The translations under genes were made by a program, and so were the position numbers. Below the pieces are notes generated by a model, which saw only the letters and a list, made by a program, of their open reading frames with translations, made no database searches and was not told where the DNA came from. From contig JAWDGP010006277.1 of NCBI GenBank assembly GCA_033675545.1, positions 1 to 64,000 on the forward strand: a stretch of DNA of 64,000 nucleotides, written 5' to 3'. Below, one piece after another: positions 1 to 12,060 of the stretch. This stretch comes from Elysia crispata (lineage: Eukaryota > Mollusca > Gastropoda > Plakobranchidae). Each line of letters opens with the position of its first letter. Positions within the stretch are counted from its first letter, which is position 1.

Positions 1-1410
1 CTTCTGCAAGTATGCGGCCTTTCTTTCCGCGTCAGCATTGCGTTTTGCTCGGAAACGAGCTTGCCTTTCAGCATTGGTCAGGACCTGTGCGTCCAAAAAA
101 GAAAAGAAAGAATCGTGGTCTCCCCATGCATTGGCTGCCGCTCCTTGCCCTCATCCCCCTCTCTTTTTATTATCTTCTTCTTGTATGTCCATACTTTGCT
201 CTCCTCTACTCTTAGTATTACTATGGCTTAATGTAGCCCATACCCTTGGTGCCCAACACCTTCTACACTTCAAGCATTTCTGAACAGCCTACTGGGGACC
301 TTTTGGTTGAATTTGAACTATACAGTTTACAAGTAGAAAAGCATTCTATAGTGGATTTGCCAATACTTGTAGATCTTTGAACCCAAGGATGAGGTCTGAG
401 ATTAGTTTGTTTAATGCAAGGTATTTTAAATGAATGCAAGATGTTCTTCGAATCCGAGTTTGTTGGATTCGAGGTGTACTTTGCTCACCTGGGTGATTGC
501 ATTTGAACTGCTAGTTAAGTTTTGTCAAGTGTAGTAAACCTCTCGTATAACGGCACAAACAGGACTGTTTTCGAGGTGTTGTTATACAAATACCAGCAGA
601 GATCTTTAAAAGCGCCTGATTTGTTAAGAAGAAAAAAAATTTTGCAATTGGGGTGTAACTCAAAACATCTAACACAGGTTGCTTCCCTTGATGAGATGGC
701 TATCGGGCGTCCCTTGTTCTAGACAAGCAAATCTGTATATTTTTTTTTAATTAATTTTACAAGGACAGCTGAGAACCAGTGACCTCAGGCTATGTCTTTC
801 CTCCCCTTCAATAGATAATTTCAGGTGCCGATGTGTTCAACAGGTAAGCCCCCCCCCCCAAAAAAAAAAAAAAAAAAAAAAATGTGATTAACATTAACTC
901 CATGTTTTCCTTGCCTAGATTTTCAAATGAACTGATTTCCCATCAACTTGCATTGTTCCAAGTGGATGTTTTTGATCATTTATAGATCTTTTCCATGTAA
1001 AGGAATCTTCAACTGAGAATGGACATTTAAAGAAAAAATATTATTGTATACATATATGTGATTATAAAAACCCCCAAACATCTAGGTTTTTTTTTAAAAA
1101 GGTTGCTTTTGTTTAACAACCCACCTGGTTATACATCAATGATGTTATTAAACTTTGTTACTACTATATGACTAGAACTCTGCCTTTATATGTAACATAT
1201 TTTTATGTGTTAACTTTTTTTTTTACATATGATGTGTTTTGCAAGATTATTGCACCGGATTGCAGAGAAAGAGATTTTTGTGATACGAATGTTTGATTTT
1301 TTTTTTTAATTTGTCCTTTTGATTTTTTAGAATTGTTTCAGACTCTCGACTCAGTTTATAAGTTTTTAGAAAACAGAAAATAATAAAAAAATGAATAATC
1401 TTTGACCCTT
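1..1410 (+). other. Probable 3' end (last exon tail/3' UTR) of an upstream plus-strand gene
   Basis: No domain is recognisable. All three plus frames stay open from the window edge to beyond position 200, so the first 280 bases may hold the last coding codons of a gene that starts outside the window; frame 2 ends in TGA near 281. The rest is AT-rich without a long frame, as in a 3' UTR. A canonical AATAAA at 1382-1387 is followed by a GT-rich stretch (about 1405-1445), the usual layout of a cleavage/polyadenylation site. Strand and extent are inference; transcript data would be needed to confirm them. Confidence 0.35.
1382..1387 (+). terminator. Candidate polyadenylation signal AATAAA
   Basis: AATAAA followed within about 25-60 bases by a T/GT-rich stretch. 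It would end the plus-strand transcript entering from the left edge, about 1.1 kb before the stop codon of the convergent GTPBP10 gene. Confidence 0.4.
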
Positions 1411-1529
1411 TGTACAGGTGTTTTTTCTTTACTTCAGTGTAGTGTGAGGCATACCAGTCCGGAATAGTTTCTGGCTTTATTTTTCTTCATCAATTTAGTG
1501 ACTTTAGATACCACATTCTCCCCTTTTGT

Positions 1530-1835
1530 GATGGTCAGAGTGAAAGGGACAGATAGAGGATAGGAGATAGAGAGAGAGGCGAAGAGAATGCAGGGGGAAC
1601 AGGAGAGGGCTTGAAAGAGAGTGAGAGAGGGTAGAGATGCAGTTAGGGGATAAGAAAGACTCAAAGAGTGGGAGAGACGTTGAGTGGTGGATACAGAGAG
1701 AGCAATGCAGAGAGAAGGGTAAAGTAAAGAAAAAGATGCAGAAGGAGAGAGTTACATACACTGTACACTGATACGGAGAGATAAAGGGGAATAAAGATGC
1801 ACAGAAAAATGCAGGAAGAGAGGGAGTGAGATCAT
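1530..1835. repeat. Degenerate purine-rich (GA-like) tract
   Basis: About 300 bases that are nearly all A and G on the plus strand, with recurring GAGAGA blocks and ATGCAGA words, but no clean repeat unit. Its texture resembles the purine-rich sequence beside the perfect (GA)n arrays at 47.7 kb and 59.9 kb, so it may be a decayed version of the same kind of tract. It lies between two convergent genes. Confidence 0.5.
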
Positions 1836-2501
1836 TCTTCCAGTTCCAACCCTGCCTTCTCTCACTTTCCCCCCTCTTTTTATCTCTTTATTCTTCTCAC
1901 ATTTCTCTTTTGTTTTCTTTTTCTCTGTTCTAACTTTAATTACAAACCATAAAGAACTCTTCCTGTTTACAACGACCAGGTGTATGATCATACATGACAT
2001 GTTATACAAAGTAAAGACATGGGTGAATGTCAGGTCTCTGAATCAGTATTTTAATAATCCTTTAACTTTTTCAAAATCTAATAATGTGACCTGTGTATAC
2101 ATGAGTTATAATGTTTTAAATAATTTGTCAATAGATAAAAGATTACATGAGCAATGTAAGAGTTTTTTTTGCAAATTGATTAATTTTTGCATGATTTGCA
2201 ATTTTTTTTTGCAAAATTCCGGGGAACCATATTTATGATAAATTATTAGGCTAAAGGTGGACTTTGCTCCTATATGGTGTGTATTTAGCCATTGCTATGT
2301 CTGCTTTTGCCGATTTATCTTTGTTATTTTGTCTTTACACTGCTACATGTTCAACATTACAAGTATCTTGTGCAATACTAAGCACTTGTATGATAATAAA
2401 TTAAAATATCTCATCTAACCATTGAATTTCTGACTTCATATTTATCAAAAATTTTGGTAATTCTTTCCCAAATGACATAAATAAAAAAGAGAAAAACAGT
2501 A

Positions 2502-5500
2502 TCAAACCAGACGCCTTTTACTTTGCTCTTTGTGTACATTTTCAAATCGCGATAAAGCCTCTGTTTTGCTTAATTCTTCTGCTCGCCGCAACTCAGCATG
2601 AACATCCATCACTTCTCTAATTTTGTCTTTGATGTCTGTAAGGCCGTCATTATTCAAAGCTGACATAGTGAGAATTTCATCAAACTGAACCAAATGAGAG
2701 GGATGAAGATCTTCTGAAATTTGGTCCAAAGATGCTGGAAAGTGAAAGAGTTTTTAAAAAATACAGAATTAAAATAACAAAAATTACTAAAACAGGTCTA
2801 CAAAAAAAATGACCATCAAAATTTCATTAATATCAAGCTGAAACAAGTGAATAGCATTTTGCAAAAATCAAGTACTTAACTATTATTAGAGAAAAGCAAA
2901 AGGATATTGATGGGTTCAAATTAAAAAAAAATTTTCTATTTTACTTAATTATTCAGCTTAAAAAGTAAAGACTGACAGTGCAGCTTAATTTTTGTATCAA
3001 TGCCATTAATAGAGGTAAAGAAAGTATATATTCAACTTGGGATTTAGGTTTTAAAATGTCTTAAATTTAACTTAGATCAAAATGAAATAGCCTCATGGGT
3101 AACTGGGCTAAAAGTATTGATGGTTCTAAGTTGACTCACACTTTCTATGCTTTAGTCAATGCTTCAATCTTAATTATCATAAATATAAGCTAAGTCAACC
3201 ACACAATGGTGCCACAAAAAAGGAAAACAAAGAGACTCATGAATCAGAGATCTGCAATTAATCATTGTCACCTGGGAGGTTTTTTATCAAGTCCAGCAAC
3301 CTTGCTAAACTCTTTCCAGATTCATCCGTGTCTATTTTATTGAGCGCTAAAATAGAGGGCTTGTCCACCATTCCATGGCCATACTCATCCAGTTCCTGAG
3401 AATTGAAATTTCATTTAATTTTCCTTCAAAATTTTTTTAACTGCACAACACATAATCCCTTTCCATAAAAATAAAACGTAAACCACTCTCATATTTCTGG
3501 TGACCCCATGCATTTCATATATTAAGCAAAACAGCACATGTTATAGTAGAACTCGGGAATAAAGACATCTCATGATCTTTTCATAAAGTATCCTTATAGC
3601 AAGGGTTGTCTTTATTCCGGCAAAAGGTGACTGGGAGATAAGTGGTTTTCGAAAATCTTTACTGTGGGTGAGATGCATAGATCTTGCGAAACAAGCGCAG
3701 CTCACTGGACCACACACTGGGTGATACCAGAGCTCTGGTGATACTGATACTAGGTCTAAACTATGCTTGTTCATTCGTAACGTAACAATTCAGGCAAGAC
3801 AAACTGCTTAAGATTTTTGTCCCATTAAAAATTTTGGTGCTTCCTTTCCTTTGTACCCTCAGATCTAGTTGTCGTTATAACAGGGGGGCGAAGCGGTATC
3901 AATACTCATTATTGCAGAAATAAATTGAATGACTTAAATAAAGGAGAAAAAAAACGAGGATTTTCAGATCTGTCGTTTGAACAATGGCTGTCGCTATTTG
4001 AGGTGTTGTTAAATATGGGCCAGGTCCCACTGTATTCTGTTTCATGAATATCTTAGTCCCAGAGAAACACTTCTTTTGTGCAGTTCCAAAAGATATGTTT
4101 CTTGCAGACTTATATATATCAAGCTTTAAATAATGTTTTCTTATCATAGCTGATAGAATATCTACATCTGCACCATAAATGCAAAAGTACCTCCAAAGCC
4201 AGATTGCAAAATAATTGTCAAACAAGGATTCTTTATATTCTTTGGGTAATTTCAATGTGTTTGAGAAAGACTTTTTAGAACCTTAAAGGGCAATAAAAAT
4301 ATATTTACATAGATTTGCAGCTCATCTTTGAGTGGCCATGGTAGAAATAATAGATTCAAATAAAAAAAATTAAAATACCTTTGATCTTTCAAGTTTCATT
4401 ATAGCACTTAATGTTTCCAAAACATCTTTCCTTTCTGAATTTCCTGGACAATACAGTAAGAACAATTTACCTTAAAATGACTATTCCCCTTCTCCCTATA
4501 TACTTGTTCCCTTGAACTCCCTCTTCCCTACCTCAGAAAATTCTCTTCCCCTGACATACCTTTTCGTCTTCTTCTTTTCCTTGCCCCTGTCTCCTCCTTC
4601 CCCCTCTACTCTTTCTTCACATTTGCACAGTCCACTCCGTCTTCTACTCGTTTCCCACTTTTGCTTGTTCTCCTAGATCTCCCCCTTCTACTTCCTCTCA
4701 TCCCCCATTCTCCTTGCCACAATCTCATCTTTCCCTTCCAATTCACCTTCTCCTTTATATATATGTGATAAGTTCTAGTCCTAAGTTTTGTCTAAGGTCA
4801 AAGTTCACAGAGAATAATTTCAATAAACCATCTCTTCAGATCTTCTCTTCATTTTACTTTCCCTTAGTTTCCCTGAAAAATCTTATACCAACCCAGCAAC
4901 TTTATGTAAAGCCAAAGGTAGACCTGGATAGACTGGTTCTGAACCTAAAGTCACACAACGCAACTAGGAATCAGACCCAAAACTCCTTAATGTCATTCCA
5001 ACTCTCTACCTACTGAGCTATTTAAAATTCAAACCAATTGAAGTGATAATAGTACTACTGCTATGATTGTTACTTATAAAATTTAATTTATAATTATACC
5101 CTTGTAGGGTACTGATGAGAGAGCAAGATTAGAGCTAAAAGGGTTTTTCTATCATCAGCACTCTTGTCTTGAATGGTGTGACAGTAAAAATTTATTTAAA
5201 CAGCAGGCAAACCTAGAAAGATCTAACAGATATCTGGCGCAGGGTGTATTAGACTGAGTGAAAGTGGTGGCATTGAATGGGTGACAAGAAAAACAATGCA
5301 TTAATTTGTGACCAAAAGTGTCTGCTGTTTGCTTAAAGATGACTGATATGCATAACTGAAATTTAATGTCAAAGCTTCAAATGTGACCACAGGAACATTT
5401 TACAAAGCCATGGTCAGTTTTCTCTCTAATGAACCTAATTTTTTTTAACCATATGTGTGTGAAGATTGTTTGACCAATGAGTATTATGAATCTGTATTCA

Positions 5501-8500
5501 TTACATGAAATGGTAGAGATAATAAAGGAAGCAGAGAGAAACAGATGTATTTGACAAATTTCTGATTCTGAGCAATCCTTGTTTGACCAAATTATGCTCA
5601 GCTGTGCGTGTACGTGAAGTACTATACACAAATGTGGAGAACAGTTGATAATACAAGAGGAGGATAAAAAGCCTGATTCTTTATACACAGATTTGAGGCT
5701 TCACCAAAGATATATTAGGATTCAAGTTTTTTTTTTCTTTAACATGATATGCCCATGAAGTTGATTTCTTTTCTATGATCAAAGTATACATTATACGCTA
5801 CAATATCAAAATACAGACACACAAAACAGCATCCCGAAATAACAAAAGAATGATAAGTTGTTTTTTTTCTTTTTCCACTTATCAATTTCAGTCATACTTA
5901 CATTTTTACCAATATACTGCAAAACACTGTATGAAAATGACTATTATTTAAATGTAGTGTTTAACCATAAGTAAAGAAGCACAATGTAATATACTCAAGA
6001 TGAATTACAAGCAAATCAAAGATGCAGTCAAAAGCACATACATAAAATATACAACTATGCAGCTTGTTTAAAACATTAAATGTGACAGATGGACACATTT
6101 GATATCTGGAATCTAAATAAACTGAAGTGAAATTATCTATTTGTTTACTACCTTGTTCAGAAGCAGCAATGTCTCAAATGGTGACCTCTCCGGGTATTTG
6201 TGAGACAGCTGAAATGGATTGATGTCCAACACGTACAGAAGAAGCTTGGTCCTCTCAGCATGCCGCAAAAACTTGATGCCCATACCATAGTTTTGGTGAG
6301 CCCCCTCTATCAAACCTGGAAGATCTGCAACAGATATCTTTAAAAAAACGTTTTTCTTCGTATTAATTTGCATTGCTTGTGCCAACTAATGAAAAATTTG
6401 ACATTTACAAGATTTAGATTTTCTTTTCAAAATCTCTATTGAATTCAAGCAAATTTTCAGAAATATCTGAAACGTTATTCTCATACTTTAAAAATATTAA
6501 CTGATACAAGTTGCATTTTGCAATGGTCAAGAGGAAAAATTTACATTGCTTATTAGATGTAGACTTCACATAGTATGCAAAATCAATTAACCTGCTTATC
6601 TCTAATAACTCCATTTTGATTTCATGACATATGGTAATGAGTCAAAAAAAATTTACTTATTAAAAAAAATTCAATTGCATTTTTTTTCTGTGAAACAAAA
6701 ATCACATCAAATGTCTGAAAATTAGTCAAATGTCCTAAAAAAAAATCAAGTCCCGGCTGTGATGTTATTATAAGATAGATGAATAAATGACATATTAGGG
6801 TTTTTGAAAAAAGATAAATGTGACAAGTTTATTTGTTTACAAAAAGATCCTTACCACACGGCCATCGTCATATTCCATTTGTCCAAGCTGTGGTGATATT
6901 GTGGTAACTATTGAGACATAAACAGATATCATTTATGGATAGAATATGAACAGAGAATTAAATAAATTAATTAGGAGATAACATTGCATGATAAATATGT
7001 TTTAATCATGTTGAACCGATGTACATTAAACCTGAGTGTATAGTTTATGAAACAAATTTAAAGTTTATCAAATTTGTTTTGAATCAACCTTTAAAGTTCC
7101 TAAATTCATATTACTCCTCAAGTCAAATTTCAATGAATTCAAACTTTATTCACATTTCAATTTATTTTAGTTAAGTTAAATTGAAACTCACAAGGATAAG
7201 CTGCAATCTTTGGTTTAGCTCTTGATATGGCTTTCAGAAATGTTGATTTACCAGCGTTTGGAAATCTAAAATTGGAGAGATAGACCGAATTATGATGGTC
7301 ACATATTTTACAGTTATTTCATTTCACTTATAGGATCAATGACAAAATCTATACATCTCTGTACCAATTCTGTTTTCCAGACAAGTTTGTGGTTAATTCA
7401 AAATTTTCTATTCAGTTAATAATAACACTTTAAAGATATAATTAAATAAAAGCAAAGTTCATTTTGTTCAAAAAATTACATTCAAGATAAATGCTTCGCT
7501 CTGTGTAAGCTAGATAAAAAAATCAACAACAAAAAAACAAAACAAAAAGGGATAAAACTAAATACCCAACTAAACCAACATCTGCAAGCAGTTTTAACTC
7601 CAGGCCTATCAGATTTTCTTCCCCTTTTACACCAAGGAAGTTTGTTGTATGGTTGCCACCAACTCCTCCATGAGCAAGTACACACAGCTCATTTTCTTGA
7701 TTCAAATCGACTGAAAGCAGAAAATAATTATATTTTATTGAGATTTAAAATCCAAACTTCATGCACTCTTATTACAAGAGCCATTTAAACTTAAGCATAT
7801 TTCCCCAGCCTCCTTATCTAAAAAAAAATATTTTATGATTCCCAAATCCTTTTCTATCGTGATCTATTGCTGAGGTCAAAAGACAAAATCCTACCTTATC
7901 CAATTTTGTTCTATAACTAGTCATCATTAATCTCTAAAAGTACTGTTTTATCTCACAAGACTGTACTCTTTAAAAAATCTAGACTTGATATATAATGGAT
8001 ACATTGATTTTCAGAGATTATTACTTATAGAGCTATCCAATTAAAAAGGTTGAGAACATTTTTTTTGTAAAAGTCACCTTATTTGAATGCATTTTAAATA
8101 TGACACTCAAAACCAATACATAGTCAAAAACTCTGAAATGGTTGTGGTGCAATGGAAGCAAAAGTAAATGCATTTACAAAGCAAGATAACTTTTGAATTT
8201 TCAACAAAGCAGATTGAATGGTAGCAAGCAGTTGGTTTTAGATATATAGCATGCTTTTCTTTCATTGAATTTTTGAGTTTGGAAAAGTAAAATAAATTGC
8301 AAAAAGTAAATTATATTGATATTTTCTCACCAATAGATCCATCAGGTCTGTGGACAAGGACCCCTACTGGCACTTGAACGATGATATCTTCTCCATTTTC
8401 TCCAAGAAGATGAAACTTACTGTGCAATGCAGAAAGTTAAAAAAAATATTTTCTGACCATGACTAGTAAAATTTAAGATTTGCTTTCCCATTCTCATTCT

Positions 8501-11500
8501 GTTCCAATCCAACTGGTTCAAAGTGAATGATGAAAAACAACTACAGACCATAATAATAGTGCAACACATTGGTTTTGAATACATAAACAACTGCTAAACT
8601 GGTCCTGACTTTTTTTTACGGTGATAAGCAGATTCATAAGAGCAAAATAAGCTTTTCTGCATGAATCTATCTTGTCCTCTTAAACTTTAAAACTGTCACT
8701 CACTATAGTAATGGCAGTAAAAATGTAATTCTTCCATCTCTCAATCAAAGCAGTCTTTTTTCATTTATCATTTGAGTTGTATGCATTCCTATAATGATAT
8801 TTCAATTATTCATTACACACAAAGCAATTACACAAACACTGACTTCTTATGTGGATGAAGCCCCACAAAAAAAATCACACACTTGCTTGCTTCTTTCTCC
8901 CTTTGAGCTTTGCATACATTTATCCAGTTTCCTCCACTTGAAGCTTTACACAGTCATTTAGTGTTTTTTACCTAGGAAATTTACATAAAATCATGCATTT
9001 GTTTGCCATTTTCTCTAGTTCAGCCTTACATGCAATCTTTCAGTTATTCCAATTTCTCCACTGGGCTAATTTCCTTGATGTCTTCCCCAATTGGAGCTTT
9101 ATAAACCATTGCTCATCTTGAGGCTTTGTTAAACATCACTAATTTGTCTACTTTCGATTTCTCTTGAATCTTTGCACACAATCACTCACTTACTTATTGT
9201 TTTCCCTATTTGATGTTTCACAAGTTTGTAAATAATATAACGTTTTTATATATCCAAGTGAAAAAAAATGTCCCATTGCAAATGTTCAAGTTTAATCATT
9301 CACTTACTCGCTGTTTTGTCCAGTTGAAGCTTTACACATCTGCCTTGGATACTTCTGTAGAACCTGTCTCAGGGTTTTAATCTTTTTCTTCGCCATCACA
9401 ATCACTTTCCCTCCATCTCCACCAAAACCACCAAACTTTGGAAGCCCTTGTCCACCTGCACCACCACATGCACGAATTTGCAGAAAATCTACAAAAGCAG
9501 GAATACGGTTCTAGAGGAAAAGAAAACAGAATTTGATTTCAAATATAACTAATTATTGAGGCAGCTTATACTTTGCAAGATTCTTAACTTAAATCAAAGG
9601 CAAACTTAAAAAAGAATAAGGTAAGAATGAAATGATACATATATGATATAGTGCTTCACATTTTTTTAGGCTTATGTTCCTTTTCAAAATCCTCTGTCAA
9701 ACATCTACATGTATTTTGGTTAGACAAGTAATATTGACATAAATTTTATAAAAGAAAGGATTGTAGGAGCATTTCTTTTGCCTTGTTTTATTAATGCTTT
9801 TTTTCTGTAGTGATGAACACACATAAATATCTACATGTTTCGTAACATTGAACCTCCCTCTAGTCCCAACAGCTGTTTTATTTTACCAGGAGAGATGGTT
9901 TGAGTAAGAAAAAAAACAACTACTCAAACAACTGAATCACAACAACCTTTATTATGAGAGCCAGCTTGAATCTTACTGTTCCTGAAACACAAAAATAAAG
10001 CTGTTTTAGCTTTTAGAAGATGCTGTTCCAAGATTTATCTGTGTTCCATATCTTCCTCTCAAACTCATCGATCTTGTCTTCTGCCAAGCCAGCAAGATTT
10101 TATACAGCCCTGACATTGGTCCACCTTTTCATTTCCCTAAAGTTGATCACCAATCGCTCCCACTCCTAGTAAATAGATTATAACAGTTGTTTATAAGTTC
10201 AGTATGGTGAGAGTAGCTCATTGGAATTTTCAAAGCCAAAATTACCCTTTGTATTGCTTTCACTATTGCCGGTTATGTCAGTATAGGGCTTGGAGCTATT
10301 TGATAACAGTGGCTTACAAAATTTGAAGTACTGCCAGGATGGAGCTATGGCAGTAAAGAAGACAGTTTTCCTGAACTTGAAATGGATGATTCATAGTCTT
10401 CCATTATCAATGGGAAAAGTGGAATTACTAGAGCTCATCAGGTGTTGCAATACTAGTATTTGTATCTCACCTTGGAGTTCCTATTTAGTAAAAAGCTTTC
10501 ATTTATGGAAAACAACTTTTAAAGAAAAGTTCACCTTCGAAGGAAAATCTGGAGACGATTTAAATGGCTGCAAATATCCCCCTCTCTATTGATTAAGCAA
10601 GGGCTCATTTTCTTTATCTGGTGAAGGTATTGTTGCAATGTTAAACGTTGGTCCATCCATGTCAGTAAGACGAGCTGGGGATTCATTTGATAGTGTGAGG
10701 ATTGCTCGCTTCATTGGGTGACAAAAGATAGTGAGAAGTTTAAGAGAGAAATTGAGCACAGGGATGTGATTACTCAAACTTTCATAGTGGAAGAACAGGA
10801 AGAGGAAAGAATGGACCTGGCAGAAGAGACTCAAGAGTGGGCAAAGATTACAAGAGGGAAAGGGCGTAGATGAGGGGCAGATAGGCTTGAGCATCAATGA
10901 CGCCAGGCAAGCCTGTAGGACCTGACTTCAATGCCAATTTGGACTTGATCTATAGAGCCCGTGTGCATCTGATGGTCCCTATGGAGCCAGAAGGTAATTG
11001 CACCATTTTCTGTGACCTTGAGACTTTTCCAACAGCGGAAAAGTTCCAGGAGATTGCCAAGACTCTGGTGTTTAAGGTTGCAGTTGGGAATCTATCCCAA
11101 ACATGCAGGCAAGGTGGTTGAGATGCTGCTCTACTAACTTAAACACTTGTTGTGCCCCACAATTGCAGCAATATGGGAGTTTGGATTAGATTTAGTAGCA
11201 GAGATTTGACTGCCAATTCCTCAACAGAAGGGAATCTTGAGCAAGTGCCTAACAAATTCAATGTTCCAAGAGATCAACACTGCGTAGAAACATACCCTTC
11301 AAGTGGTCAGTACAATCTTAGCTCTGGATCAGCAAATTCAGATGCCTAGTTTTTTTTTTGGCCCTGAGGTGGTGAGAAGGTGGTTGGGAACATTCTTAAC
11401 ACCTTCTTCAGTTTGTCAGGGTTGGTAGGATGCTTCACCAAATAGCACAGAGTGAATGAAAACCTCAGGAATTAAGTTGGAGGGTAAGATGACATGAAGC

Positions 11501-12039
11501 CTTCAGTTCAGTATTTAAGACAACAAAAAAATCGTAGAACAACTTAGAGCGTGGGATGACATGGTGCTCTTAACCCAAGATTTAAGGCGCTGAAATAATC
11601 CCTATGAGTAATTTGAGGGTCGGACAACGTGATGCTGGTGTCCGATTTTACCTAGGCCTAGGTATTAAATGTTTTGTTGGCAATTGAAAGGAGAGGCAAT
11701 ATAAGAATGAAGGGGAATGACTGTAGACAATGCTAGATCTAGATATAAGAAATAGAAAATTTTGTGGTTAATAAGGGAGGAATCTAACTCCAGATCTAGA
11801 ATAGATCTATATCTACACCCTGAAGAGAATCTTTTAACTTCTTAGAATCTTGAATTTTTGTCAAGAATTCGTCTTACCTTTGGAATCCTGTAGACGGTTG
11901 AATCGGCGCTGCTCGTGAAAGCCCCTTTGCTCTGGAAGGTTAAACTAAGAGCTTTAAACCGTTGAAAGGAATGACTCTGACAATGATTCAAGCCATGGAA
12001 ACAACGACCCAAAACTAAAAATCTCATGGGCGTCGCCAT
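2502..12039 (-). CDS. GTPBP10: GTPBP10-type mitochondrial Obg GTPase, 9 exons, 422 aa
   Basis: Exons: 12039-11878, 9510-9308, 8419-8331, 7710-7566, 7265-7192, 6907-6855, 6337-6152, 3395-3272, 2734-2502. Every junction is GT-AG, the phases join, and the total is 1269 nt including TGA. Residues 1-54 are basic and lack acidic residues apart from one Asp, as in a mitochondrial presequence. A glycine-rich Obg domain follows (about 60-195, with GGAGGQG and GGFGGDGGK). The G domain shows G1 FPNAGKST (201-208), G2 around FTT (225-227), G3 DLPG (247-250), G4 NKID (323-326) and G5 SAL (370-372). Known role of the family: GTP-dependent maturation of the mitochondrial large ribosomal subunit. The Obg-domain wording is closer to GTPBP10 than to GTPBP5/MTG2. 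Human GTPBP10 is a little shorter. The ATG lies beside ETS- and YY1-like sites. Introns range from 231 to about 2,760 bases (introns 4 and 7), and intron 2 holds unusual repeats. Confidence 0.93.
4890..5022 (-). mobile_element. tRNA-derived SINE, in GTPBP10 intron 7
   Basis: On the minus strand an RNA polymerase III A box, TAGCTCAGTAGG (5020-5009), is followed 42 bases after its start by a B-box-like GGGTCTGATTCC (4978-4967). This is the internal promoter of a tRNA-like head. The body continues into unrelated sequence and the 3' limit is a guess. It is not a functional tRNA because the acceptor stem does not pair. A diverged possible relative is at about 32963-33040 on the plus strand. Confidence 0.55.
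8870..9320 (-). repeat. Degenerate ~44-bp repeats copied from the GTPBP10 exon 2/intron 2 boundary
   Basis: Read on the minus strand, the end of exon 2 plus its donor (about 9340-9295: GTGTAAAGCTTCAACTGG, then CGAGTAAGTGAATGATT) is followed through intron 2 by imperfect copies of the same string. The clearest lies at about 9226-9181 and keeps AAGTAAGTGAGTGATT. Others near 9110, 9040, 8955 and 8900 share the words (T)GTGTAAAGCTTCAA and AAGTGTGTGATT in weaker form. Copies are degenerate, so unit number and borders are approximate. Confidence 0.55.
10250..11840. other. Intron 1 of GTPBP10: higher-GC block with degenerate repeats, unclassified
   Basis: This part of intron 1 (9511-11877) is visibly richer in G and C than the flanking introns and carries short open frames on both strands (10290-10592, 10897-11121 and 11152-11349 plus; 10586-10897 minus). 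None resembles a protein I recognise. At 11469-11650 there are about three degenerate copies of a ~67-bp unit (GATGACATG-type core). The 3' part is dense in AGATCT/TAGATC words. It is most likely an old, unidentified transposable-element remnant. Confidence 0.35.
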
Positions 12040-12060
12040 ATTTGATCGGACCGGAAGTTT
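12029..12060 (-). promoter_or_regulatory. ETS (GABP-like) and YY1-like sites at the GTPBP10 start codon
   Basis: Plus strand 12050-12058 reads ACCGGAAGT, a strong match to the ETS/GABP (NRF-2) site. Directly over the initiator codon the minus strand reads AATATGGCGAC, matching the YY1 core AAnATGGCGnC. In other animals this pair is typical of TATA-less promoters of nuclear genes for mitochondrial ribosome assembly. Only the sequence match is seen; binding and the exact transcription start are inferred. Confidence 0.5.

Noticed and set aside
3899..4255. 118-codon minus-strand frame in GTPBP10 intron 7
   Set aside because: AT-rich, no recognised domain, no splice logic, and it sits between two well-supported exons.
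4380..4447. Possible extra GTPBP10 exon on the minus strand (good acceptor TTGTCCAG and donor GTATTT; one frame open, [13 protein letters not shown])
   Set aside because: The exons on either side join directly in phase 0 and match the family without an insertion. The only open frame here needs a phase that no upstream exon supplies, and the phase-0 frame has a stop.
4890..5022. Functional tRNA gene
   Set aside because: A and B boxes are present but no acceptor stem or clean cloverleaf can be drawn; it fits a SINE head.
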